This document shows positions 23,661-32,374 of a DNA stretch of 64,000 nucleotides, in pieces. The position numbers were made by a program, and so were the translations under genes. The stretch comes from Nonomuraea sp. NEAU-A123 (GTDB lineage Bacteria > Actinomycetota > Actinomycetes > Streptosporangiales > Streptosporangiaceae). The first letter of the stretch is position 1. Each line of letters starts with the position of its first letter. The notes beneath the pieces are model-generated. The model did no database searches and had not been told where the DNA came from. It was given only the letters and a program-made list of their open reading frames with translations. The stretch covers positions 124,001 to 188,000 of the forward strand of contig NZ_JAHFZZ010000006.1 in the NCBI RefSeq assembly GCF_018603905.1, given 5' to 3'.

Positions 23661-24374
23661 TTAAACCAACGGCTTACGTTTGAAATTGGTTGTCTTGACC
23701 TGCGCCTTCGGTACGGACAGACGGGTCAGGGCGCCCCGGACGTACCGCTGGAAGGGGCGCGGGCCGGCGACGATCACCGTGCGTTCGGCGATGTCGGGCA
23801 CCTGACGGCTCAGCCCCGAGGCGCTGAGCCGCTCCTTGGCCCGGGGGTCGTGTTCCTGGCCGGCGACGACCACCAGGCCGTGCTCGGCCGCCAGCTCGCG
23901 TAGCTCGTCGGTCACCCGGTCGGTCCGGTAGACGGTCACCGTGTCGCCCGTGTGGGTGGCGAGCAGGTCGCGCAGCCCGGCGGGTTCGAGGTCGGCGACG
24001 ATGAGCAGGGACCCTCTGGTCGTGGCCCGGACGCCGTAGTGCCAGACGGCCATCACGGCCGCGATGCCGTACAGGAGGAGGGAGCCGGTGCGGCTCGACG
24101 TGGTCACGTACGCGGTGGAGCTGAGCTGGTGGGTCACCAGCAGCGTGCCCGCCAGGTACCCGGCCAGCCGCAGGCGCTGCCTGGCCTGCTCCGACCGGAG
24201 GAGTTCCGGCGCCTTGACCGACAGCAGCCCGAGCGCCACCAGCAACCCGGCGACGGCCCACGCGGAAGGACGCCATGGGTACCCGAACCCCGGCTGGATC
24301 GCACCGAACTCGGCGACCGCGACACCGCACCAGAACACGATGAGAGGCTGATTCGCCTTTGCCTCGCTAGCCAT
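23661..24374 (-). CDS. Membrane protein with C-terminal ferredoxin-reductase-like domain
   Basis: A 237-residue protein with about four membrane segments in the first 115 residues, then a soluble domain. The C-terminal piece (TVIVAGPRPFQRYVRGAL, then VPKAQVKTTNFKRKPL) looks like the NAD-binding end of ferredoxin-NADP reductases, in which a GPxx motif contacts the nucleotide. The flavin-binding front half typical of such enzymes is not evident. It precedes apbE on the same strand, so a membrane redox partner modified or served by ApbE is plausible. It is divergent from OsmC with only 52 bp between starts. Confidence 0.7.
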   Translation of the reverse strand: MASEAKANQPLIVFWCGVAVAEFGAIQPGFGYPWRPSAWAVAGLLVALGLLSVKAPELLRSEQARQRLRLAGYLAGTLLVTHQLSSTAYVTTSSRTGSLLLYGIAAVMAVWHYGVRATTRGSLLIVADLEPAGLRDLLATHTGDTVTVYRTDRVTDELRELAAEHGLVVVAGQEHDPRAKERLSASGLSRQVPDIAERTVIVAGPRPFQRYVRGALTRLSVPKAQVKTTNFKRKPLV

Positions 24375-24426
24375 GGGATAGACGATGCGCGCCGAACATG
24401 AGAGCCATCTGAGTAGTGTCTGAAAC

Positions 24427-24819
24427 ATGGCTAACGTACGTGTTGAGCGGACCGAAGATGGCGGATTCCGGGCTACGAACGCCCGTGGCGCGGAGGTGCG
24501 GATCGGGGGTGGCGACGAGGAGGGCGTGTTCACGCCCGTCGAGTTGCTGCTCGCGGCGGTGGGCGGGTGCAACATCGTGACAGTGGAGCCGCTTACCGCC
24601 AAGCGCGGGCAAAGGCTGATCCGCCTGGCGATGACCGTCGAATCGGAGAAGATCGAGCCGAACCTGCTGGGTCCCGTCACGGTGACCTACGACGTCGAAG
24701 TGCCCTCCGAGCAGGCGGACGAGGTCTTTCGGGCGGTGGCGGAGCGGGTGCACGCGAAGTACTGCACGGTCAGTCGTTCCCTCCAGGAGGGGACGGAGGT
24801 CCGTTTGGAGATCCCTTAG
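24427..24819 (+). CDS. OsmC/Ohr family protein
   Basis: A 130-residue cytoplasmic thiol peroxidase-type protein. The two conserved cysteines of the family appear as AVGGCNIVTVEPL (Cys48) and HAKYCTVSRSL (Cys113 region), and TPVELLLAAVGGC is the canonical first motif. Such proteins reduce organic hydroperoxides or handle sulfur compounds. Adjacent, divergent redox genes (membrane reductase-like protein and apbE) fit an oxidative theme. ATG 24427 gives the standard N-terminus; no clear ribosome binding site is visible. Confidence 0.87.
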   Translation: MANVRVERTEDGGFRATNARGAEVRIGGGDEEGVFTPVELLLAAVGGCNIVTVEPLTAKRGQRLIRLAMTVESEKIEPNLLGPVTVTYDVEVPSEQADEVFRAVAERVHAKYCTVSRSLQEGTEVRLEIP

Positions 24820-25010
24820 CCGGAATAGGCGGACATTCGACCCCGCGATGGCACGTTCGTTGCATTCGCCTCGGTAGTGTCGAGGCAGGTCAAGAGTCCT
24901 GCGACTGACTTGCAGACTTTTACCGAAGCGGACGCGGAGGGGGACCGCCGTTCGCAGTGCGGGACCGCCGACGTTTTTGGGGGAAATCGTCGGCCTGGAC
25001 CGCCCTCGGT

Positions 25011-25044
25011 CGGGGCCGGACAGTTGGGGGACTGTCCGGCCCCG
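25011..25044 (+). other. Strong stem-loop upstream of the nucleoside hydrolase gene
   Basis: A perfect 14-bp stem (CGGGGCCGGACAGT with its complement) encloses a TGGGGG loop. It lies 23 bp before the nucleoside hydrolase GTG and 190 bp after osmC, with no run of T after it. The rest of the 248-bp gap also holds a duplicated GGGACCGCCG at 24941 and 24961, 20 bp apart. It could end osmC transcription or regulate the downstream promoter. Confidence 0.6.
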
Positions 25045-25067
25045 ATTCATGCGTATTGTTCGGTTCT

Positions 25068-25991
25068 GTGACAAAGGTCCTCATTGACTGCGATCCCGGC
25101 ATCGACGACGCGCTCGCCCTGGCGCTGGTAGCGGGCACCCCGGCCCTGGAACTGGTCGGCATAACCACGGTCGGCGGCAACGTCGACCTCGCGCTGACCA
25201 CGGCCAACGCGCTGGCGCTCAGGGAGTTCCTCGACCTCGGCGACGTTCCGGTCATTCCGGGCAGCGCGGGCGCGCTGGTACGCCCCACGGTCCGCGCCGC
25301 CGACATCCACGGCCTGTCCGGCCTGGGTGACGCCGTCCTCCCACCGGCCACCCGCCCCGTTTCCGACGGCCACGCGGTGGACTTCATCGTGGAGACGTTG
25401 CGGGCCGCCCCGGGTGAGATCACGCTGGTCGCCATCGGCCCACTGACCAACATCGCGCTGGCCGTACGCCGGGAGCCACGCGTCGTGGAATGGGCCCGCG
25501 ATTTTGTGATCATGGGCGGCGCCTTCACCCGCGGCAACACCACTCCCGCGGCGGAGTTCAACATCTTCGCCGACCCGGAGGCGGCCGCGATCGCCTTCGA
25601 CGCCGGCTGGACGGTGAAGATGCTCGGCCTCGACGTGACGCTGACGGCCATGGTGACCAGCGAACTCCTGGACCGGATGCGCCCGCTCGGCCGGCTGTCG
25701 GAGCTCCTGGTGCCCGCCGCGCAGTTCTATGGCAAGGTCACGGCGGACGACGGACCGGCCATCCATGACGCGTGCGCTGTGGCGTACGTGATCGACCCGT
25801 CGCTGTTCACCTGCGTACCGGCCCGGGTGAACGTGGAGACGGTCGGCCGGCACACGTCGGGGATGACCGTCACCGACTTCAAACTCCGCGACGGCCGCCC
25901 CAACGCCCTGGTAGCGACTTCGCTGGACGTGAAGCGGTTCTGGGAGATGGTGCTGGGGGCGTATGAGGGGCTGGGTGGGCGACTCGGATGA
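25068..25991 (+). CDS. Inosine/uridine-preferring nucleoside hydrolase
   Basis: A 307-residue enzyme that cleaves the N-glycosidic bond of ribonucleosides. The family hallmark DCDPGIDDALALALV at the N-terminus supplies the calcium-binding aspartates; AIGPLTNIALA, FVIMGGAF and EFNIFADPEAA follow, and IHDACAVAYV carries the C-terminal Asp/His. GTG 25068 starts the protein exactly as in the family. TATTGT lies 8 bp before it and no ribosome binding site is present, suggesting a leaderless mRNA. A purine or pyrimidine salvage role is likely. Confidence 0.92.
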   Translation: MTKVLIDCDPGIDDALALALVAGTPALELVGITTVGGNVDLALTTANALALREFLDLGDVPVIPGSAGALVRPTVRAADIHGLSGLGDAVLPPATRPVSDGHAVDFIVETLRAAPGEITLVAIGPLTNIALAVRREPRVVEWARDFVIMGGAFTRGNTTPAAEFNIFADPEAAAIAFDAGWTVKMLGLDVTLTAMVTSELLDRMRPLGRLSELLVPAAQFYGKVTADDGPAIHDACAVAYVIDPSLFTCVPARVNVETVGRHTSGMTVTDFKLRDGRPNALVATSLDVKRFWEMVLGAYEGLGGRLG

Positions 25992-26037
25992 TGTGCTGGG
26001 GGGTGTGCGGCGGCTGCTACAGTTACACCTGTTGCGG

Positions 26038-26111
26038 GCGCCGCTAGCTCAGTTGGTTAGAGCAGCTGACTCTTAATCAGCGGGTCCGGGGTTCGAGTCC
26101 CTGGCGGCGCA
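26038..26111 (+). tRNA. tRNA-Lys (anticodon CTT)
   Basis: The 74-nt cloverleaf has acceptor stem GCGCCGC/GCGGCGC, D-arm GCTC...GAGC, anticodon stem GCTGA/TCAGC with loop CTCTTAA (anticodon CTT), a 5-nt variable loop, a T-arm containing TTCGAGT and discriminator A. The 3' CCA is not fully encoded (ACC follows the stem). A terminator-like hairpin follows 10 bp later. Confidence 0.96.
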
Positions 26112-26121
26112 CCTCGATAGG

Positions 26122-26153
26122 AAGCCTCAGCTCACGCCTGTGAGCTGGGGCTT
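26122..26153 (+). terminator. Rho-independent terminator after tRNA-Lys
   Basis: AAGCCTCAGCTCAC pairs with GTGAGCTGGGGCTT (one G-T pair) around a GCCT loop, followed by TCTCTT. It ends the tRNA transcript and may also serve the convergent SDR gene. Confidence 0.85.
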
Positions 26154-26179
26154 TCTCTTGTTAAATGTCGATGCGTGAG

Positions 26180-26944
26180 CTATCCGAGCGGGCCGAGGAA
26201 CATGCCGCCGGTGGCGTCCAGGACGTTCGCGGTGATCCAGCGGGCGTCGTCCGAGGCGAGGAAGGCGACGGCGTCGGCGATGTCGGCCGGTTGGCCGATT
26301 CGGCCGAGTGCGGTGCCCGAGGTTATGGCGGCCCTGGTCTCCGGGGCGTGCAGGACGCCGTTCACGTTGGTGTCGGTCGCGCCCGGGGCCACCGCGTTCA
26401 CCGTGATGCCGCGCGCGCCGAGGTTGTTGGCCAGGGTTCGGGTCATGATCTCCACGGCGCCCTTGCTCATCGCGTAGGCGATCTGGGTGGATAGCGCGAT
26501 CCGGGCGGACAGCGAGGAGATGTTGATGATGCGCCCGCCGTCGCGCAGCAGCGGCAGTACGGCCTGGACGAGGAAGAAGGGCGCCTTCACGTTGATCGCG
26601 AAGACCTCGTCGAACTGCTGCGGCGTCAGCCGGTCGATCGAGCCGGCGAACAGCGTGTCCAGGTTCCCGCAGGCGGCGTTGTTGACCAGGATGTCCAGCG
26701 GCTGCCCGCCCAGGCCCGTCACGAGCGCGTCCACGTCGCCCGCCACGCCGAACTCGGCCTGGATCGCGAAGGCACTGCCGCCGGACTGTTCGATCGCGGA
26801 CACCGTCTCCTTGGCCGCGCCGACGCTGGTGGCGTAGTGGACGGCCACCCGCGCGCCGTCGGCGGCCAGGCGCTGGGCGATGGCGCGGCCCATGCCTCGC
26901 GATGCGCCCGTGACCAGTGCGGTCTTTCCGGTGAGGTTCGGCAC
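26180..26944 (-). CDS. SDR-family oxidoreductase
   Basis: A 254-residue classical short-chain dehydrogenase/reductase. NAD(P) motif TGASRGMGRAIAQ is at residues 13-25, NNAAC near residue 88, the catalytic Ser in ISSLSA, YAMSKGA (Tyr and Lys) near residue 155, and VNAVAPG after it. Length is typical. GTG 26944 has GGAG 7 bp upstream. It lies 84 bp downstream of the SARP regulator gene on the same strand; 11-bp direct repeats in the gap are a candidate SARP site. The substrate is unknown. Confidence 0.9.
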   Translation of the reverse strand: MPNLTGKTALVTGASRGMGRAIAQRLAADGARVAVHYATSVGAAKETVSAIEQSGGSAFAIQAEFGVAGDVDALVTGLGGQPLDILVNNAACGNLDTLFAGSIDRLTPQQFDEVFAINVKAPFFLVQAVLPLLRDGGRIINISSLSARIALSTQIAYAMSKGAVEIMTRTLANNLGARGITVNAVAPGATDTNVNGVLHAPETRAAITSGTALGRIGQPADIADAVAFLASDDARWITANVLDATGGMFLGPLG

Positions 26945-27001
26945 GGTGGACTCCAGTCAGTCAGTGATCGGGTGTGTGCCCCAACCCTCGATGCGGCCGC
27001 T

Positions 27002-27023
27002 CACCAAACGCTTACCAACCGCT
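27002..27023. promoter_or_regulatory. Candidate SARP binding site: 11-bp direct repeat
   Basis: CACCAAACGCT and TACCAACCGCT stand head to tail with an 11-bp period (9 of 11 bases match), between the SARP gene and the SDR gene. SARP proteins bind direct repeats one helical turn apart, so the layout fits, but the assignment is tentative. Confidence 0.45.
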
Positions 27024-27028
27024 GGCAG

Positions 27029-29932
27029 TCACGCTCGCGGCGGACCGAGAAGGGCCGCGGCCATGCCCTCCGCCGCGATGGTCGCGGCCGGCAGGTTCCC
27101 GTGACCGAGTGCGACGATGAGGGCCTGGTGGCAGTAGGACTGCGCCAGGCGGGCGTCGTTCTCGCTCTGGGCGATCCGGCTCAGGCCGATGAGGATCTGC
27201 CACCGCGTCCATCGGGTGCTCATCGACTCGCGCTCGCACCCACCCAGCGCCCGTTCGTACAGCTCGCGGGCGTGGGCGAGATCGCCGTCCAGGCGGGCGA
27301 GGTCGGCGAGCCCTCGGTGCGCGTCGGCCTGCGCCTCGGGCAGCCCGGTTCCGCGGGCGAGCTCGGCGGCGCGCTCGTAGTCCGCCCGCGCGGCGGCGGG
27401 CCGGCCGGCGGTGGCCAGCGCGTCGGCCTTCCTGACGAGCATCCGCGTCATGTCCTCCACCGCTCCCAACTGGCCCGCCAAGTCGAGGGCCTCTGCCATC
27501 AGCGGTACGAAGGCCGCTTCGTCCCCTTGCGCGCCGGTGAGCCAGGCCAGGTGGTCCAGTGCCGTCGCGATTCCCCACCGGTCGCCGACCGCGCGGAAGC
27601 CGTCGAGCGCCGCGCGGAACGCCCGCTCCGCCCCTGCCGGATCTCCGTCGAGCAGCCCTCTGGTGCCCACTGCCAACTGGGCGAAGGCCCGGGACCACGG
27701 ATCGGCCCCGAACACCTTGTCCTCGCGGGGTCCGAGCACCATGAGCCGGAGCACGGCCAGGAAGGGGTAGCGCGGCCCGGCCGCGGTCAGGGTCGACGGC
27801 AGGCGTTCCAGCCATAGGCGTAGTTCGCGGTCGTAGCCGGCGCTCGACGCCGCCGCGTGCGCGAGGCACAGGGTGTACTCCTCCTCCAGGCCGGCGGGTG
27901 GCTCGGGGCCGATCGCCTTGAGGAGTTCGGCGGCGATCGGGCCGCGTCCGCCGCTCAGTCCCCGCAGTTGGCCGTGCCACGACAGGGCGGTGATCAGCTT
28001 GACGGCGAGCATCGGGTCGGCGCGTACGGCCCAGCGCAGCGCGGCGTCGAGGTTGCCGCGTTCGGCGTCGAGCCTGGCCAGCCAGTGGAGCTGGTCCGGG
28101 CCGCGCAGGTGGGGTTCGGCGGTCCGGGCCAGGTCGAGGAAGTACGCCGCGTGCGCCGCCCGCAGCCGCTCGCCTTCCCCGGTGCCCGCGAGCCGTTCGG
28201 CGCAGAACTCGCGGACCGTCTCCAGCATGCGGTAGCGCCCGTCGCCGGTCTCGACCAGGGATTTGTCGACGAGGTCGGCCAGCCGTTCGACGACCTCGGC
28301 ATCGGGCAGCCCGCAGACCCGCGAGGCCGCGTGGAGGGTGGCACCGCCGCCGAACACCGTGAGCCGCGCCGCCAGCGCCTGCTCGTCCCGGCTCAGCAGG
28401 TCCCAGCTCCAGGCCACGACCGAGCGGAGGGTCTGATGCCGGGGCGCCGCCGTACGGTCGCCGCGGGACAGCAGCCCGAACCGGTCGTCGAGCCGTTCAG
28501 CGACGTCGTCGAGTGTCAGCGAACGGAGCCGCGCGGCGGCCAGCTCGATCGCCAGCGGCAGCCCGTCGAGCGTCCGGCAGACGCGGAGCACCAGGGAGAT
28601 GTTGGCGTCGCCGACCGCGAAACCGGGACGGACGGCGACGGCCCGGTCGGCGAACAGCCGCACCGCCGGAAGGCCGAACCCCTCCGAGGCCGCGGTTTCG
28701 GGCCGCAGGGTCGCGAGAGGCGCGACCGGGCACAGGGTCTCACCGGTGACATCGAGCCGCTCCCGGCTGGTGACCAGGATCCGCAGGCCACGGCAGGCGG
28801 CCAGCAGGTGGCGGGCGAGCCGGGCGACTTCGTCCAGGACGTGCTCGCAGTTGTCCAGAATGAGCAGCAGCGGCCGCCCGGTCAACCCCGCGACCAGCCG
28901 GTCGATGGCGTCGAGCGGGCCGGACAGCGACGGCACCAGCCCGGCTTCCCGCAGGCCCAGCGCGCCGATCAGGGCTTGCGGGACGTCGGCGACCGGGGCC
29001 AGGTCGACGAAGCGGACCTCTCCCGGCTCCCGCGCGGCCGCCTCGATCGCCAGCCGGGTCTTCCCGACTCCGCCGGGCCCGGTGAGCGTGACCAGCCGGC
29101 CCTTCTTGAGGAGCTCGCCGACCCGTCCGAGATCTTCGCCGCGCCCGACGAAGCTGGTGAGCTGGGCGGGGACTCTGGCTCGTGGCACCTCGGCGAGCGT
29201 GCGTTCGGCGCGGAGGACCGCCAGGTGGACGTTCTGGAGCTCCGGGGAAGGATCGACGCCGAGCTCGCCGGCCAGTGTTCGCCGTGCGTCCTCGTACACG
29301 TCGAGCGCCTCGGCCTGGCGACCGCTCCCGTACAGCGCACGCATGAGCTGCCCGCGCAGGCGCTCCCGCAACGGATGCGCGGCCATGATCCCCGGCAGCT
29401 CCGCCACCAGGTGGTGGTGCTCACCCAGGCCCAGCCGCGCCTCGATGTGATCTTCGAGTGTGGCGATCCGCAGTTCCTCCAGGCGGGCGGCCTGCGGTTC
29501 GGCGAAGGGCGCTGTCATGACGTCGTTCAACGCCGGTCCCCGCCACAGGTCCAGGGCCGCCCGCGTCAACGGCGCGGCCTTGACATGGTCCCCGGCCGCG
29601 AGCGCCCGCCGTCCTTCGACGGCGAGCCGCTCGAACCGGTGCACGTCGACGTCCTCGGGATCGACCGCCAACCGATACCCGGCGGGACCGAACTCGACAA
29701 GCTCGCCACCCGCCGCCCGGAGCCCGCGGCGCAGGCGGGACACCTGGGTCTGCAGCGCGTGCGCGGAATCGCTCCGGCCGTACAGGCCCTCGACGAGCAG
29801 CCGCACGCTCACCTCCTGGCCCGCGTCCAGCAGCAGCATCGCCAGCAGCGAACGTACGCGCGGGCCGCCGACGGCTATCAGCCCGCCGTCGTCGGACCGC
29901 ACCTCCACCGCGCCCAGGACACCGAACCACAT
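27029..29932 (-). CDS. AfsR/SARP-family transcriptional regulator with NB-ARC-type ATPase and TPR regions
   Basis: A 967-residue regulator. Residues 1-90 form an OmpR-like winged helix (VGGPRVRSLLAMLLLDAG, then QVSRLRRGL and GPAGYRLAV). Residues 95-240 form the bacterial transcriptional activator domain (RLLDLWRG-like ALDLWRGPAL). The P-loop GPGGVGKT (285-292) and LLLILDNCEH (Walker B) define a STAND ATPase, and the last 350 residues are helical repeats. ATG 29932 lies 30 bp after the MFS stop, so it is probably cotranscribed with that exporter. Such proteins switch on secondary metabolism or export in response to a signal. No biosynthetic cluster is adjacent. Confidence 0.9.
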   Translation of the reverse strand: MWFGVLGAVEVRSDDGGLIAVGGPRVRSLLAMLLLDAGQEVSVRLLVEGLYGRSDSAHALQTQVSRLRRGLRAAGGELVEFGPAGYRLAVDPEDVDVHRFERLAVEGRRALAAGDHVKAAPLTRAALDLWRGPALNDVMTAPFAEPQAARLEELRIATLEDHIEARLGLGEHHHLVAELPGIMAAHPLRERLRGQLMRALYGSGRQAEALDVYEDARRTLAGELGVDPSPELQNVHLAVLRAERTLAEVPRARVPAQLTSFVGRGEDLGRVGELLKKGRLVTLTGPGGVGKTRLAIEAAAREPGEVRFVDLAPVADVPQALIGALGLREAGLVPSLSGPLDAIDRLVAGLTGRPLLLILDNCEHVLDEVARLARHLLAACRGLRILVTSRERLDVTGETLCPVAPLATLRPETAASEGFGLPAVRLFADRAVAVRPGFAVGDANISLVLRVCRTLDGLPLAIELAAARLRSLTLDDVAERLDDRFGLLSRGDRTAAPRHQTLRSVVAWSWDLLSRDEQALAARLTVFGGGATLHAASRVCGLPDAEVVERLADLVDKSLVETGDGRYRMLETVREFCAERLAGTGEGERLRAAHAAYFLDLARTAEPHLRGPDQLHWLARLDAERGNLDAALRWAVRADPMLAVKLITALSWHGQLRGLSGGRGPIAAELLKAIGPEPPAGLEEEYTLCLAHAAASSAGYDRELRLWLERLPSTLTAAGPRYPFLAVLRLMVLGPREDKVFGADPWSRAFAQLAVGTRGLLDGDPAGAERAFRAALDGFRAVGDRWGIATALDHLAWLTGAQGDEAAFVPLMAEALDLAGQLGAVEDMTRMLVRKADALATAGRPAAARADYERAAELARGTGLPEAQADAHRGLADLARLDGDLAHARELYERALGGCERESMSTRWTRWQILIGLSRIAQSENDARLAQSYCHQALIVALGHGNLPAATIAAEGMAAALLGPPRA

Positions 29933-29962
29933 GGCAGTGATTATCGACTGTTCTGTACGAGG

Positions 29963-31501
29963 TCAGACGGCGGCCAGTTCGCGGTCGTCGTCCGTAGGGA
30001 TGACCTTGGGTACGTGGCGCAGGGTCACGAGGGCCGCGACCGCCACCAGGGCGGCGAAGCCGGCGCTGCCGAGCAGGGCGACGTGCATGCCGTTCACGAA
30101 GGCGTCCCTGGCGGCGGTGGTGAGCCGGCCGGCGAGCGCTCCGGGCAGCTCGGTGGCGACCTGCATCGCCGCGCCGAGGGAGTCGCCGGCCGCGCTCCGG
30201 GCGCCGGCGGTGAGTCCGGCGGGCGCTTCGAGGGTGCCGCGGTAGACGGCGTTGAGGATGCTGCCGAGTACGGCCATGCCCAGCGCGCCGCCGAGCTCGG
30301 TGGCGGTCTCGGAGATGGCCGAGGCGGCTCCGGAACGTTCCTTCGGCACCGAGGCCAGCACCGTGTCACCGGTGATGGTCAGGGCCAGGCCCATGGCGCT
30401 GCCGGAGAGGATCATCGGGATCAGCAGCACCGGGTAGTTCGACTCGAGGCCGGCCAGCAGGAACAGCGCGTAGGCCACCGCGGCGACGATCAGGCCGGTG
30501 GCGACGGCGCGGGCCCGGCCGAGCGCGTTGATCAGGACGGGCGCGAGCACGCCCCCGCCGACCATCGCGCCAAGTGCGGCGGGCAGCCCGGCCAGGCCCG
30601 AGGCCAGCGGCGTCCAGCCGAGGACGAGCTGGAAGTACTGGGAGAAGATCAGCGACTGGGCGACCAGGGCGAACATCGCGAAGAGGTTCGTGCTGATCGA
30701 ACCGGTGAACGCGGCCCGCCTGAAGAGGCTGACATCGATGAGCGGGTCCGCCACCCTGGCCTGCCGCACCAGGAACAGGACCAGCCCGGCGACGCCCACG
30801 ACGACGGAGATCACCACATGCGCCTCGGCGAGGCCGTGCTGGGCGGCCTCCTTGACCCCGTACACGATGCCCAGCACGCCGACGGCGGACAGCGGCACGC
30901 TGAGCAGGTCGAGGTGGCCGGGCCGGGGGCCGCGCGCCTCGGGCAGCACGACGAGCCCGGCGACGAACGCGACGGCCATGATCGGCACGTTGATCAGGAA
31001 CACCGCACCCCACCAGAAGTGGGTCAGCAGCGCGCCGCCGAGCACCGGGCCGAGCCCGACCGCGAGCCCGCCGACCGCGCTGAAGATCCCGATCGCCGAC
31101 GTACGCTCCTTCGGCTCGGTGAACACCCGGCGGATGAGGGACAGCGCGGACGGCATGAGCGTGGCTCCCGCGACGCCGAGCAGCGCCCGCGCCGCGATCA
31201 GCAGCTCCGCGTTCGGGGTGAACGCGGTCAGCGCGGAGGCGGCGGCGAACCCCACGGCGCCGATGAGCAGCAACTTCTTGTGGCCGATGCGGTCGCCGAT
31301 CCCGCCCATCGTGACCAGCAGGGCGGCCAGCGCGAAGCCGTACGCGTCGGCGATCCACAGGATCTGGGTGGCCGAAGGGTGCAGGGCGCGGTTGAGGTTG
31401 GGGATGGCCAGGTTCAGGGCGGTCATGTCGATATTGGGGATCACCGCGACAAGGCAGGCGATGACCAGCGTGCCCCACTTTCGGGCGTTCGAGATGGGCA
31501 T
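29963..31501 (-). CDS. MFS drug transporter, DHA2 (EmrB/QacA-like) family
   Basis: A 512-residue proton-driven exporter with about fourteen membrane segments. Motifs include the early WIADAYGFALAALLVTMG, GDRIGHKKLLLIG (motif A), GPVLGGAL (motif C) and a long extracellular loop before the last segment. ATG 31501 is preceded at some distance by GAAAGG. It is divergent from a TetR gene, its likely repressor, and followed by the SARP gene. Substrate unknown; a lipophilic drug or secondary metabolite is typical. Confidence 0.9.
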   Translation of the reverse strand: MPISNARKWGTLVIACLVAVIPNIDMTALNLAIPNLNRALHPSATQILWIADAYGFALAALLVTMGGIGDRIGHKKLLLIGAVGFAAASALTAFTPNAELLIAARALLGVAGATLMPSALSLIRRVFTEPKERTSAIGIFSAVGGLAVGLGPVLGGALLTHFWWGAVFLINVPIMAVAFVAGLVVLPEARGPRPGHLDLLSVPLSAVGVLGIVYGVKEAAQHGLAEAHVVISVVVGVAGLVLFLVRQARVADPLIDVSLFRRAAFTGSISTNLFAMFALVAQSLIFSQYFQLVLGWTPLASGLAGLPAALGAMVGGGVLAPVLINALGRARAVATGLIVAAVAYALFLLAGLESNYPVLLIPMILSGSAMGLALTITGDTVLASVPKERSGAASAISETATELGGALGMAVLGSILNAVYRGTLEAPAGLTAGARSAAGDSLGAAMQVATELPGALAGRLTTAARDAFVNGMHVALLGSAGFAALVAVAALVTLRHVPKVIPTDDDRELAAV

Positions 31502-31534
31502 AGGGGGGCGCCTTTCGATAACTGTATCCGGCGG

Positions 31535-31545
31535 ACACTTGGTGT
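31535..31545. promoter_or_regulatory. Short palindrome in the TetR/MFS divergent promoter
   Basis: ACAC-TTG-GTGT is a perfect inverted repeat between the two divergent starts, directly before TACGAT, a plausible -10 box for the TetR gene. It is a candidate TetR operator core; longer flanking symmetry is weak. Confidence 0.4.
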
Positions 31546-31591
31546 ACGATAGACGCAGTTTCAGAGTGGCGCAATGCGAACGGGAGCTCAG

Positions 31592-32344
31592 ATGGCGGCG
31601 AAGAAGGACGGCGAGTTCGGGCCCAAGGATCAGGCGAGCGCCATGGAGCTGCTGTGGGGGGCGGTCGGCCGGCCGACCCGGGGGCCCAAGCCCGCTCTCA
31701 GCACCGAGCGCATCGCCCGGGCGGCCATCGACATCGCCGACGCCGAAGGGCTCGCGATGGTCTCCATGCAACGGGTCGCCGCCGACCTCGACTTCACGAA
31801 GATGTCGCTGTACCGGTATTTTCCCGGCAAGACCGAGCTGATCGCCTTCATGATCGACACGGCTCTGGGGGAGCCGCCCGCCCTGGGCGAGGGGGGCTGG
31901 CGGGCCAAGCTGGGGGAGTGGGCGCGGCAGTGCTGGGTGGTCTACCAGCGACACCCCTGGCTGCTCCAGGTCACCGTGGGCCAGAGGGCGGTCGGCCCCA
32001 ACGAGCTCGGCTGGATGGAGTGCGCCGTCGAGGCGCTCGCCCCGACCGGGCTCGACGGGGCCGAGCAACTGGACGCGGTCGTCCTCGTGACGGGTCACGT
32101 TCGCAACCTCGCACAGCAGGTGCTGACCACGGTGACGCCGGCGGGGGTGCGGGCGGGCAGCACGGAGGGGGAGCTGATCTCGGTTCTGGCCGGGCTGCTG
32201 GTGCGGCATGGCGAGCGATTCCCCGCCCTCACGACTGCTGTCGCGTCCGCCGCCGCGGGCTCCGCCCAGGACGACGCGCTCGACTTCGGGCTGAACCGCA
32301 TCTTCGACGGCCTGGAGCTCCTGATCGCCGCCCGCTCGAAGTAA
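31592..32344 (+). CDS. TetR-family transcriptional regulator
   Basis: A 250-residue repressor. An N-terminal extension precedes the helix-turn-helix, which is seen in ARAAIDIADAEGLAMVSMQR and VAADLDFTKMSLYRYF (about residues 42-80). The C-terminal domain resembles TetR_C_1 proteins (WARQCWVVYQRHPWLLQV). ATG 31592 is chosen because CGGGAG lies 7 bp upstream; ATG 31574 would add six residues. Divergent from the DHA2 exporter, which it likely represses. Confidence 0.9.
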   Translation: MAAKKDGEFGPKDQASAMELLWGAVGRPTRGPKPALSTERIARAAIDIADAEGLAMVSMQRVAADLDFTKMSLYRYFPGKTELIAFMIDTALGEPPALGEGGWRAKLGEWARQCWVVYQRHPWLLQVTVGQRAVGPNELGWMECAVEALAPTGLDGAEQLDAVVLVTGHVRNLAQQVLTTVTPAGVRAGSTEGELISVLAGLLVRHGERFPALTTAVASAAAGSAQDDALDFGLNRIFDGLELLIAARSK

Positions 32345-32374
32345 CCGGGCGCTCCACCGGGTTGGCCGACTCGG

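Noticed and set aside
26038-26111. tRNA-Lys as an integration site for a mobile element
   Set aside because: No integrase gene and no repeat of the tRNA 3' end was seen in the neighbouring genes.
27857-31552. Open plus-strand frame of over 1200 codons antisense to the SARP and MFS genes
   Set aside because: It is a GC-skew shadow: it is rich in Arg, Gly, Gln and His, has no domain motifs, and lies opposite two genes with clear family motifs.
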